DNA of 64,000 nt from positions 13,759,626 through 13,823,625 of the forward strand of contig CM063110.1 of assembly GCA_031841125.1 (NCBI GenBank), in the 5' to 3' direction. The notes under the pieces were generated by a model. The model did no database searches, had not been told where the DNA came from, and was given only the letters and a program-made list of their open reading frames with translations. Position numbers and translations under genes: made by a program. This document shows positions 1 through 10,989 of the stretch, one piece after another. Position 1 is the first letter of the stretch. Every line of letters begins with the position of its first letter. The stretch comes from Acanthococcus lagerstroemiae. Lineage: Eukaryota; Arthropoda; Insecta; Hemiptera; Eriococcidae.

Positions 1-1784
1 GCAAAATTCACATGACCTAAGAAGTAAAAAAACGATCGAAACTTCCTATAATTGCTAATTTTATCAAATATTTGATCCAACCCCGACAACAGCAACACTT
101 CTCTAGCCCTAAACTCGAATTTGGACTTCGAAACAATCTCATTCGCTGGTGCTTTTTCATTTGTGTTCGATTACGCGTTCAGTATTTTCGTTTGTATTCA
201 CTTCCTTGAAGAAAAAATGGTTAGAGCTGAAGAGATGATGATCCCGTGTTTGAATTTGGACCTAAAAACAGTCTCACTCGTTTGTGCCCAGTTGTGCTTT
301 TAATATGTTTAGTTTGTGCAACCCCCCACCAAGGCATTTATTGCGACCCAACATCTACTCGTAAGCATCAGCCTAAAAATGATAGACTTAGTCTGGACTT
401 CCATCATCATCATTGGCATCCTTTTTCTTAGAATGAGAATTGAAGGGAAAGGGCGCTGATGAGCCTCTCAACTTTTAAATTTTGACCCAAAAATAGACTC
501 ACTCATTTGTGCTTCGTCTGCGTTTGATCGTGTTTCTAGTTCTTTGGTTCATGTTCCGTGTCAGGGATTAAAGCTAGGCTAGTTTCTTGCTTCAGAATTT
601 GGATCCAAGAATCGTTTCAAAGGTTTGTGCTTTGTTTGTGCTCGATTAGGCTTTCATCTTTTCTCATTCAAGTCCCCTCGAAACCCTTACACGTTTTGAA
701 TTCCAAAGTGACACGGACGGTTGTTCAACTCCTTTCCAATCTTCTTCCAAAAAGAGGGAGCGCAGATGAAAATACTTAAAACTCTATCGAACACAAAGAC
801 TGAGATCACTTTCGGGATGATATCAACACGTGGAAGCTGACTTACGATATGGGGTCCACGTCGAGATACAACAGGCAAGCACGAATGAGAAAAGTGAAAG
901 TACAATCGATCACAAGCGAAGCGCCAAGCATTGAGACTATTTGGAAGTCATCAGCTCCTTTTTCTGTATTTTCCTCGCCCCAGAGAAAAGGCACACGAAA
1001 AGAATAAAAGTACAGTAGAGCACAAATGAAACAAAACGATTCAGATAATTTTGGAGCCGAAATTCAAAAAATGAGTTTATCCCCTTCCCTTTTTCGGGAA
1101 ATAATGAAGAGCACAATCGAACATGAACAAAGCACAAGATATTAAGATCACTTCCGGCTAAACACTCAGAACCGAGGGGCAACATTTATTCAACTCACAC
1201 TCATTTCTATCCAAAATACGAGAGCATAAACGAAAATAACGAACCATAAAAGAAGAACAGATCCTAAGAATGCGCATGGCTGATTTTTTGGCGAAGTGCA
1301 CTTTCTTGTAGCTGTTGATGGAATCTCAGTATAAGTACAATCGAACACAAACGAAGTACAGATGAAGACTGTTTTGAGATTCAAAATTCCTTCATAGTGG
1401 GTTTGTATTCTACGATACAAGCTTTAATGTGCAGAACGATAACTGCGAATGTTCAAACGCAAAACACCGGATCATTTAGCTAATGCAATATTCGAAACCA
1501 GAATCAAAAAACCTCTAATTTGATAGTTGGTTCGATGATGCAAATTATCTTAATTCAATAATTCACCTCAAGTCGAAATCGAAAGGAACTTTTTATTTTT
1601 CTTCACACTACCTTTGGATACTACGAGTTTTCCAAACGAAAAAACTGGAAATTTTCCAATCTTCTTTTTACTACTCAAGGATCCTTGTTGGTCAAACGTC
1701 AATTCGACTACCAATTCGAGGAATAAGGGGGACTCTGATACTTTGTACCACGTAATATTTGCACAACCAGACATCAATACGTAC
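1..1784. repeat. Inverted array of diverged repeat units, no gene seen
   Basis: Units beginning GAATTTGGACCYAAAAAC and continuing with CTCRYTCGTTTGTGC and TTTGTGCTCGATT recur in forward orientation near 117, 253, 477 and 596. They recur in reverse orientation near 920, 1060 and 1390. Orientation flips around 770-800. Copies are heavily diverged and spaced about 110-220 bp. The stretch lies within or beyond the last NCAPD3 exon visible in the window, so it is probably intronic. Bases 1430-1784 show nothing recognisable. Confidence 0.5.
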
Positions 1785-4700
1785 CTTCTCGTTTCCGAGG
1801 CGAGAGAAGCATACTTTCTAGCACTTTGATATCGCTTTTCGTTACGCAGGTAGGTGCGACTTGGGCAAAGTCACCCAGCAAGGCGATATATTTGATCAAT
1901 TTTTCGACGTTTTGAATATCTGCGGGTGCATTTTTGCCAATCTGACTCTTGATATACTCCAGGCAGATCTAAAATAAACAACAAAAAACGGATACAGAAG
2001 TTGGCGTTTCGTAAGAATACACTGTAACGGTGCCACAGTTCGACATTTCTTTACAGCTCCCTCTCCCAAATGAATTCACGATTGAAATATACGTAACGAA
2101 CCTTTATTTTCGGAGCCGACCAATCGAATACCACCGAATGACTGTTCTTCTTGCTACCACCCAAATGGCTGAGAATTAATTCGCAGATATCTCTGGATCT
2201 TGCGATCAATTTCAACGGGGTCGTCGCGTCGATCAGGTTGGTTTCCAGCTGCTCCAAAAGCGCGTGTTTGGTGTCTTTCGACAGGCTCGGGCAAATATAG
2301 TACAAGGTCTCCATAACCAGCTGGCTGTGCGGCACGACGTCCTACAAACACAAATATCGAATGAGTTCTACGACCGCCGAGGTAATATATCTTTGATGTA
2401 GTATCGGTCTTCAACTCACCAACTCAGGACGAATACGTTCGTAGTATTCATACACGACGTTCGAATTGGGCAAGTCCATGAACTGGGAAAAGGAAACCAG
2501 TAAACACCAGGCCACGTCATTATTTTCCGTATCTATGTGCGAGTAAATCATCTGTATGGTTTTGCTTCTAAAATAAATAAAATTGTACGTTAAAATCATA
2601 GAAATAGATATCTGGTAGTATGTAAGATTCAGACAGGAGCTCCCGTTTCCATTTCAATATATACATATGTAAGGCGTGCATATCCTTTTAAATAAATCTT
2701 AAAGCTGTACAGTAATTATAGATGATTAACTAACTTGGAATGTGAGAAACTGAATGGAGTTGGAAGATACGAGAATCTTATGAGAGAAATGAAGAAGCTT
2801 GACCTAGGGGAATAGTTAGAATAAGTGAAGTAAGGTGGAAAGAGAATGATTTTTGATCAGGAGACTTAAGAATAATAAACACAAATGGAATGAAAGGGCA
2901 AGCAAGCTTCAAAATTGTTATGAATAAACAAATAGGTAATAACGTCAGATATCTAGGTCATCATGCATTCTGAGTTCCCTGTTTCGGAAATAAACTGAGG
3001 CTATGGTAGGGATGAGAGACCGGGAGCGTGACGTTGCAGGGAAGTAAGGGGCCAAAAGAGTTTTTATTATTATTTTTGATTATTGTTTTTTTGTTGCTTT
3101 GTTTATTTAAAGTGATATCTGATACAAAACGCGTACACACATTATCATTATTATTGTTATATTTATTAGGTATTACTATTATTATTATTATCATTGTTAT
3201 ATTATTATTATTATTATGAAACTTGTTTTTGTAACTCCCCCCCCCCCCCAATCGTAATTGGCAAATAAATAAATTAATATTATAAATAACAGAGTAAAAG
3301 GTTAATTTTGATAAAAATCAATACCAAACCAGTACTTACAACAATGATATACATAAATGTATATACCAACTAATACTGTTGTCCGCACCGAAAACTAAGA
3401 AAATTAGCGGACGTAATCGGAGTACTGTGTGAGAGTATTCTCTCAAATGCCACCTCTTGAACATAGTTATTTGTCACTTCAAGTTTCTTATTCGAAAATG
3501 TTTTCCTTGTTTCAGTCAATAATAATATACACTTGCAATGGCAAGTAGGCATATTTATATTTTTTCAGTCTCTGTCTGTTGGGACAAGTGCTCCAGTTTG
3601 CCCCTCCCCTCCCCCCGACGATTTCCATGCTTTTGATGTACTTCCAGAACAAAAATTTAATAAAGTCATTTCTTTGAGTTCTACATTTATTTTCAGATGT
3701 ATAGTGTAGCCTGAAATGTCGGAAATTTTTACGCAGGTAAAAAGGGTCTAAATCATTTCCAATTGGCAAATCATTTTAAAAAGGGTTAAAATTTTTTGTA
3801 CGACAAAAAAGGGCGTCATCACGACAAGCGTTTTTACATTTGTAAAAGTGGAACGAACGATAACAATGATGAAGTGCCACGCCGGATAAAGCCGGACAAT
3901 AAAGTATCTATGAACGACTGAGATTGTGTAACGAGATAAAGCAGTATTCACGCTGAAATAATTTCATACACGACGAACAATTATCAGTTCGATTATTGTT
4001 GCCGTCCCGATAACTTATCACGTACATTTCGTGCAATATTCTTGTAATATGGATGATTTAACTTACGTAGAAGAATTTTGTGAAAATATTAGTGATTCGG
4101 ACGATGATTGTTCCGAACCAATCGCAAAAAGGCGAAAGCGATTACCTCGTGAATGGTCCAAGGTAATGGAATTCGAGTCACCAGGTATGTAGGTACCTAC
4201 ATTTTTCACCGCTATAGATATGTAGGCATTTTTATTTGAATTTTACTTACGTGTAGTTTTCAATTTTTTTTTGCTTCAGAAGAGGCAGAGACTTATATAA
4301 AAAATAAAGATACATGGAGTAAATCGTCGACGAAAGCCTCATTAGAAGGTAGTAGAACAGAATATAGGTGCATCGGCGGCAAGTATAGACGTAACGATTG
4401 TCCAGCTGGTTTATATGTACTGTACCATTCCAATAGCATGAAAGTGTCATTGTTCGAAACGGTTTGCGGACATGATAACCATGATTCAGATCCACAAAGA
4501 GGTTTGTCGCTTGAAATTAAAACCTTCGTCAAGGAAAAATTTGAAGAAGGTACTCGGAAACCTAATGCTATATTGACTGCGATTCGACTAAAAAAACTTC
4601 CTGAGCCTCCTAAATCTAAATTGATTGCTTACTTGAAACGACTACGGTACGAGAAATATGGACAACCAACCATCTCTGCTGGAGAATTACATACATGGTG

Positions 4701-7700
4701 TAGTGAAAGGACACAGATACCAAACAATGAAAATGAACCATTCGTAGTAGATTATTTGATATGTGCTGATTCGTTGGATATCGATGAGCAAGACCTTAGA
4801 ATTTTGATCTCAACGGTGCGCTTATTGCGTAATATGAAAAAGTCAGAAATGGTCCAAATCGATGCAACGTATAAGCTCGTCTGGCAGGGGTATCCTGTCA
4901 TGATAGTTGGAACAAGTGACAAGAATCAAGTTTTTCATCCCTTTGCGTTAGCGGTGTGTAAAGATGAAACGACGGAACATTTCACCTTCATCTTTCAATC
5001 TCTCCACAAATATGATCCGAACTGGAATCCATTAATTCTATTGGCAGATGGGAGCGAAGCCATTACGGGAGGATTCCGTCGCGTCTTTGGCGATCCGGCG
5101 GTGCGTATTATGTGCTTTTTCCATGCCTTGAAGAATTTAGAACCATATTTCAAGGGACTGAAAAAACGAAAGGAATGTGTGCAATTGAAGCTTGACATCC
5201 ACTCTCTGCAAACCTGTACAGATCAAGCATCTTTCGTGAAGGCGACCGAACTTTTTTTTCTGAAATGGAGAGCTATTCATGACCGCAAAGTTGACGATTT
5301 CTTGAATTACTTCGAAGAGCAGTGGATAAAGAAACGTTCGTTCTGGTTCGAAGGGGCTGCTCGAGGGTACCCTTCTACAAATAATGGTATTGAGGCAACC
5401 AATGCCATTATTAAAAGCGAACATACCCTTCGAGAAAAACTGCCAGTGGGCCAATTCCTGAATAATGTCCTGGATTTGGTTGCCAAATGGTCCACAGTAC
5501 GGGAACCAGCGTCACCCAACTGTGTCAATTTCGCCGAAAACCGAACTATTTCATTGGCGCAGTGGACCGCTGGGTACCAATGGGCAGTAAAAAATGTCAA
5601 GGTTCTGCAAGCCCCCAACAACGAACCTGATTCCGTAACTTTTTTCGTTAATTCGTCGCTCTCTCGTACAGATGTACGCCCAGAAACGGTGGCAAAATAC
5701 CAGGAAGCGGCCAAGAAATGGGAAACTTTCGAGGAATTTCACCGTGTCCACTATGGTACGTGGGAAATCAACATCAACAAGAACACTTTGCAAAGCGAAT
5801 GCAGTTGTCCCCATCATTTGAAACACTTGATATGTAAACATGCTCTAGGAATGCAAATTCGTTTAAAATTAGTGAACCCACCGGCAGCTGCAAAGTGTAT
5901 CCCATTAGGACAAAAGAGGAAGAGGGGTCGCCCATCACAGGCAAAGAAAGCATTACTTTTATAAACGGCAATATCTACACTTTCATCAGTTACCTACTTA
6001 GTTTATTTTTTATGTACTTTTTAAACATTTACTCTTGTCGGTACAACGTCCCTTTTTTACAAAAAATGCCTGTCGTGCAAGGTCTTACATAGGAGTTTTA
6101 ATTAATAAAATGTCGTGAATTTTTTAATGCGTCGTTTGATACATTATTTCGTCGTTCGAACAATTTTTTTGTCTGGGTAAGCTTTTTATTGTCGGGAATT
6201 CACGATTTAGTCGTGGTAATGATTATCGGGAAATGCTGTTATAGTGTGACGCTATTTGTCTAGCATAAAATCACTAAGATAAATAATTGGAGGAACAGCA
6301 AGTATAAACTAGCTAACAAATCAAAAATTGGGTACCAGCATTTAAATCAATTAGCTACAGATTGAGCCTTCTTGACTCGCGTTTTTCAATGTTTTTGATT
6401 GAGACTCTATCGCACATAATATTAGTGAGATCAAAAAGGAAGGCATTTATACATTGTTAAATGGATAAATGTTTGATATTGTTAAAGGATAAAATTTGAT
6501 ATTAAAAAAAAGAAATAAAATTTAAAAAAGGAAGAAACTTCACTAAAGACAAAAGAGAGATTAAGGATAATATAGAAGAAGGAGGAAAAGAAGGGTACCG
6601 ATCTCTTTTATTTAATTTGATTGGGCTATCAAAGAAATAAAAGAAAAATTTGAAGCAGGTGTAACCAACTATACATGGAGACGAGTAAAGATGCTGAGGT
6701 TCGCAGATGATATTGTGTTACTAGCTGAAAGAAATACTAATTTGGAAAATATTTTAAATGGAATGGAAGAGATTTTGAGTAAGAATATCGTATGAAAATG
6801 AATAAATAAATTAATTAATTTAAAAAAAAAACAAACAAATTATAAATCATGGTATATCGTAAGAACATTATTAATAATCAGAATAAAAATCGTAGGAAGA
6901 AGAAATCTAATAAAGAGTAGAAATAGTAAAAGGATATAGTAGTAAAAGGAATAATGAATTAGATTTATCAAAAAATAACTTTTATTAAAAAAAATCTTAA
7001 ATCAAAAATAAAAAATCAAAATTATTTTTGAAAACATATGTTTGGAGTGTAGCCTTGTACGGATGTGAAACTTGGACTATAGGAGACTCAAAGATTAGGA
7101 TCGAAGCTTATGAAATGTGGTGCTATAGACGAATACTTAGTATCAAATGGACGGATAAGGTAAGAAATAAGGAAGTACTCAACAGAGCACAGGGTATAAT
7201 GAGTATTTGGAGTTGTCTGAAAAGAAGGAGAGATAAACTAATAGAGCATAACTTGAGACACCCAGGGATAATATCACTGCTGCCAGAAGGACGGGTGGGA
7301 GGAAAGAATTGTGGAGGTCGGCGAAGATTCCTGTATGTTCAACAGATAATCGAGGATGTCAAAAGTAAGTGTTATTCTCGCACAAGATAAGGAGAAATGG
7401 AGAGCTGCATCAAACCGGTCGTAAAACTGATAACCTTATTATTATAATCGTTATCAACATGGGCTCGCCTGTCCAAGTATTAACGAACATTCTTCAGCAG
7501 AAGGATTCATAAAACAGGTGAACGTACTTGACCGCATGATTCTGAACCCATTTGCCAGCCGCGAAATGTAGATAAGATCGTTTATCCTGAGCTATGATTT
7601 CCTTCATCACTAACCATGGTAATCGCGAAACGATGGACGTTGTGTGCTGGTACAGCATAATGTTGTTCAATATCACTTTACAGAAGTGCTGAAAAAATAG

Positions 7701-10700
7701 CAACAGTTAACAATTAGCAAACTATAGTACAAGAGCGGGAAATAATCCAGCGAAGGAGTAAAGTATTAAAATATTCAAACATGGATGAAAGAGTACGTGC
7801 TGAAAAATCACAGAAAATTTTCATTCTATGATAGAAGTTTCATGGAAGGAAAGTTCTCTTTTCACTTGAACCCTAGAGCAGCACAACTGATCGCTGAAAA
7901 TACACGCATTCTATCATACGGACGTAAAATATGTTAATTAAATCTGAGATGCACGAAAATCGATTTAAAATTTGCAAGTACGTCAGATACCTCTGGCTCC
8001 ACGACTGACTTTAAAAAAAGGTCAGAATCGGAGGTTTAACTGCAGCTAGCCTAGGATTTTTCTTCGACTGGGTAAGAAGCATATACAGTAGATTCCGCCT
8101 ATTATTATCGCGGTTAATGGGTTAATGTTATAATACCCAGTCGCCCTATAAACCTAATGTTTAATAAGCATAGCGTATTCTATGAAAATCTCGACCCTCC
8201 TTCTTGATATCAACACGTTGAACTTGGTGTAAAATAAAAATTAATCAGTGACTTTGAAACCTTGAAAAGAGTATCCCTTTTTCATTAGTTGCATTTATAA
8301 CAGTTCTCACGATGCCACCATTAAAATCCCTTTCCAAAGAAATGAAACACAAAACCACAGTTTAGAAGTGTGGTATTCTCAAGGTGGGGGAAGGTCGGAA
8401 AAAATATTCTCATTGCTCGGTGAGTACGCACGCAGAAAACAAATCTTGAATACTTAGCATTGTTCGCAGAATTTGGGGCAACATTCAGTGTTTGCCTCCT
8501 AGGGAACCCAATTTACATTTCTAGAGCAATTACAAAACAATGGTAAGAAACCCTTTCTTTGGGGAACCTATCTTTAATTTCTGTAGGGTGGAGGAAATAT
8601 TTCCAAAAGTCATATTAAGCTGACTATAGCTTTAACCCTGATTTGACTCATTTTCTCTTTTGTGGATCTAAAGAATCTTGTGAAGTGATACCAATTTTAA
8701 TTATGATTTGCGAGCCTCTCAGATTCCAGGAACTAAATTTTAGGCTGTTGTAATGACATGCATGAGCCTCACACAGGGATGGGCAATCTATTATAAATCA
8801 AAAAGATAGAATGATCAAAAGTACCACGACCTAAGATTATAATATTTTTTCATGATCTAAAATCTTTTTTCCTTTCTTTCTTCAAAATCATTTTTTGATC
8901 TAAATCCGTGACCTTTTTCCACTTTTTTACATTATCTACAGATCACACTCCATGATCTTGTCTATCCCCAGCCTCAAAAAATTTCAACTAAATCGCCGTT
9001 GTGTTTTAGGCTCGTGTAATGAAGCTAGCCTACCTCGATGACTTTCTCTTGCGCTTTCATCTCCTCCTCGGCGATCATGGGAGTCACTCCTTCGACCCAG
9101 CTAACAATCAACTCGGGATGATCCGGATACATCATCAGTAGGTCAGTCAATATCTGAGTCATCGTTTTACGAATCAGCACCGACTGATCATCGCAGCCAA
9201 CCAGAAAGACCTGAAATGAAATCACTCGTTAATACGTGGAACAAAATTCGCTCTAAACGGTTCAGCTCGGTCAACTCACTTGCAACAATTCTCTCTTAAT
9301 CCATAGCCTACTGAACAAAAAAATTCTGGCCAGCGTTTGGATCGCGCATTTCTTGATGAACACTTTATCCTCTTGCGAGAAGTACACCAACATGTCCAGT
9401 ATCACTTTCACTCCGGGCAGTGGATTCAGCGAACAGTCGTCCAAGAAGCGCTCTTCCAACAGGAACTGCTGAGTATCGAAAATCTCCCTCTGATAGTCGG
9501 GCACCGTTTCCGGGTCCTCGATGCCTTCATACGGTTGCACGAAGATCTTATCGACTAATTTTTTCGCTTTTCTATTGCTACTGGCGGACGAGATGAACTG
9601 GTCCAAGTAGGACAATGCTTTGGTCCGGATACTGGTCGAAGTGTCTTGACACCGGTAGAATAACACAGCAAGCAGGAACTCTTCGTTGGTCACAGCGGCG
9701 TATTTCTGAGGCAACTGCGAGAAAGATACGCCATCCGGTTCCAGCAGTAGTTTACTGATTATCTCCAACGTGAATAAGCGGATCTTGGTTTCGGCCATGT
9801 GCGACATGAATACGATCGAATAGATTTCCTCGGCTTGCAGATCAGCCGGCGATACACGTAGAATATCTAATACGATACCAGACGCCTTCATTCTCATCTC
9901 TGCTCTGTCTGGCACTGCGACGCAGATACGTTGAACCAAGATGTTGACCGCTTCGTACGCGCTTTCGCCTAGCTTGTCGAGTAACAGTTTCAAAAAATAG
10001 GTGTAATTCGTTCGCACAATTGAGGCATCTTTCACGCCTAGCCCTAGGGTGCGCAGTTCGGTAATCAGAAATATCTGTAACAATGATTTTATAATACGCT
10101 TAGCCGACTCGGTTGGATTGCTGTGCAGCGTTCCAGACAAACCGAGAAGAATCATGAAGCTTTTGAAAGCTAAATGTGAAACGGAGTCCTTTCGGTAGTT
10201 GTTTATGTTGTTGACAAGCAGAGCGGTATACACTTTTTCCAATCTAGTGATTATCATCAAGATTTGAATAGTAAGATTTGTAGAGGATTCATCCAACTTG
10301 ATTTTTTTGTTCTCAAAAATTAATCTGAGGTGTGACAGAAAATCGCTGATGAGGGTAGTTACTTCTGATTTATCAAAGTTCAATCGATTCGAATCAGAAT
10401 CGTCGGGTTCTATGTCGTCATCGTTTTCCCCCTTTTTACGTTTAATGCCTTTATTCTTTAGAAGCGCGCAACCGTCGATTTGTTCGCAACAGACTCTAAT
10501 AACGGATATGACGTGCGAATACAGCGTGGAGTTGAATATCTGACAAATGTGACTACCTGGTATCGCGACTAGATAAGAATACAAGCGGATGGCCAACAAC
10601 GCCTCTCTGAAGTATGTTGAGTTGGTTGGTTCATCCAGGAAGCGTTGAACCAATGTTCCAATAATGCATATCAGCGATTTATAGTCGATACCTTCGTTAA

Positions 10701-10989
10701 TTAACGTTTGCCAGTTCATATCGTTTTCGATAGTACTACTATCAGCACTGTTGTCGTTGGTAAGTACTTCTTTGAGAGACATTCCAGATGAACGAAACCA
10801 ATTCCGCAGAGCTTCGTAAAATTCGTTCAGCAGATCTCCGATAGCCACTTCCTCCAGGTATACATCGTACTCGGCCGGAAATGGAACGTACGATGTGAAT
10901 CCGTTGTCCACCCAAACCGTTTTCACCCAGTTATCGGAAAGATTTTCTTCAGTTTTGAAGTCTAAGAATGTTTCTATTACTCGGTTCAT
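1785..10989 (-). CDS. NCAPD3: Condensin-2 complex subunit D3, six exons, 3' end beyond the window
   Basis: HEAT-repeat subunit of condensin II, which acts on chromosomes in mitosis. The exons I can join on the minus strand are 10989-9280, 9210-9034, 7688-7528, 2567-2420, 2341-2093 and 1968-1785. Phases agree at every junction; for example a Lys codon is split AA|A between exons 3 and 4. They give about 876 residues. The N-terminus starts MNRVIETFLDF. The stretch around LDILRVSPADLQAEE and the later SLLPWLVMKE-like and LIKYIALLGDFAQ segments follow the order of vertebrate NCAPD3 as I remember it. A splice acceptor lies immediately upstream of the ATG, so a non-coding first exon is likely (possible donors near 11160 or 11396). 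The 1968-1785 exon ends in GTACGT and no further exon is seen leftwards, so the gene continues outside. The donor of the fifth exon could instead be three codons earlier (GTTCGT). A 5-kb intron (7527-2568) carries two transposable elements. Confidence 0.9.
2568..4048. other. Intronic gap with microsatellite and homopolymer tracts
   Basis: This is the left part of the long NCAPD3 intron. It holds an ATT/TTA trinucleotide-rich tract at roughly 3060-3220 followed by a run of ten C at 3238-3250. I see no coding sequence. Bases 3780-4048 probably form the 5' flank of the MULE-type element, because short motifs such as ACGACAAAAAAGGGCGTC at 3795-3815 have inverted look-alikes beyond its 3' end. Confidence 0.5.
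4049..5964 (+). CDS. MULE-type transposase with zinc-finger N-terminus and SWIM C-terminus, apparently intact
   Basis: Cut-and-paste transposase of the Mutator-like superfamily. Two exons join in phase: 4049-4184 (ATG GAT GAT TTA; donor GTATGT after phase 1) and 4280-5964, giving about 606 aa with no internal stop. Residues about 70-115 carry a Cys/Cys/His/His pattern (YRC..NDC.AG..V...GHDNH) like the FLYWCH/WRKY-GCM zinc fold used for DNA binding. The DDE core shows IDATY (Asp about 240), LLADGSEAI (Asp about 302) followed by CFFHALKNL, and TNNGIEATN (Glu about 417). A SWIM-like finger CSCPHHLKHLICKH lies near 560-575, followed by a basic tail. It sits inside a NCAPD3 intron, on the opposite strand. 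Clean terminal inverted repeats or a 9-bp duplication could not be fixed by eye. A domesticated gene is possible but less likely. Confidence 0.85.
5965..6600. other. 3' flank of the MULE element, non-coding
   Basis: No gene seen. Motifs GTCGT and CACGAC occur repeatedly. The segments TTTTTTACAAAAAATGCC near 6054 and CATTATTTCGTCG near 6140 resemble, in inverted sense, sequences at 3792-3815 and 3950-3975. These are plausibly degenerate subterminal repeats of the element, but they are not collinear, so I do not define an end. Confidence 0.35.
6600..7390 (+). pseudogene. Relic of a non-LTR retrotransposon reverse transcriptase
   Basis: Conceptual translation near 6640-6790 gives KEKFEAGVT, then [13 protein letters not shown], the RT catalytic FADD motif. 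An open segment at 7028-7390 reads [27 protein letters not shown] and [13 protein letters not shown], typical of the C-terminal part of RTE/jockey-like ORF2 proteins. Frames are broken between these parts. A second copy of the same family lies at about 43040-45400 in the other orientation, sharing the motifs IKWTDK.RN.EVLNR and RHPGIISLL. It lies in a NCAPD3 intron, on the opposite strand to that gene. Confidence 0.8.
7689..9033. other. NCAPD3 intron containing one GATC-rich repeat copy
   Basis: No exon or other ORF is supported here. Bases 8777-8969 hold one copy of the GATC-rich fold-back family. It opens with AGGGATGGGCAATC and closes with ATGATCTTGTCTATCCCCA. The remainder is unremarkable. 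Confidence 0.5.
8777..8969. repeat. GATC-rich fold-back dispersed repeat, copy A
   Basis: The termini are imperfectly inverted (GGGATGGGCAA / CTTGTCTATCCC), and many GATC and AAAGATC motifs lie between. Other copies are at about 39407-39708, 54663-54869 and 56627-56830. It has no coding potential and looks like a short non-autonomous element. Confidence 0.55.

Noticed and set aside
121..1420. Several 60-82 codon frames with similar Cys/Phe-rich products
   Set aside because: They resemble each other only because they are translations of the same diverged DNA repeat in both orientations.
3028..3219. Open frame of Leu/Ile residues
   Set aside because: It is the translation of an ATT/TTA microsatellite, not a membrane protein.
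5137..5841. Long minus-strand frames opposite the MULE transposase
   Set aside because: They are antisense shadows of the conserved transposase frame, with no family resemblance.
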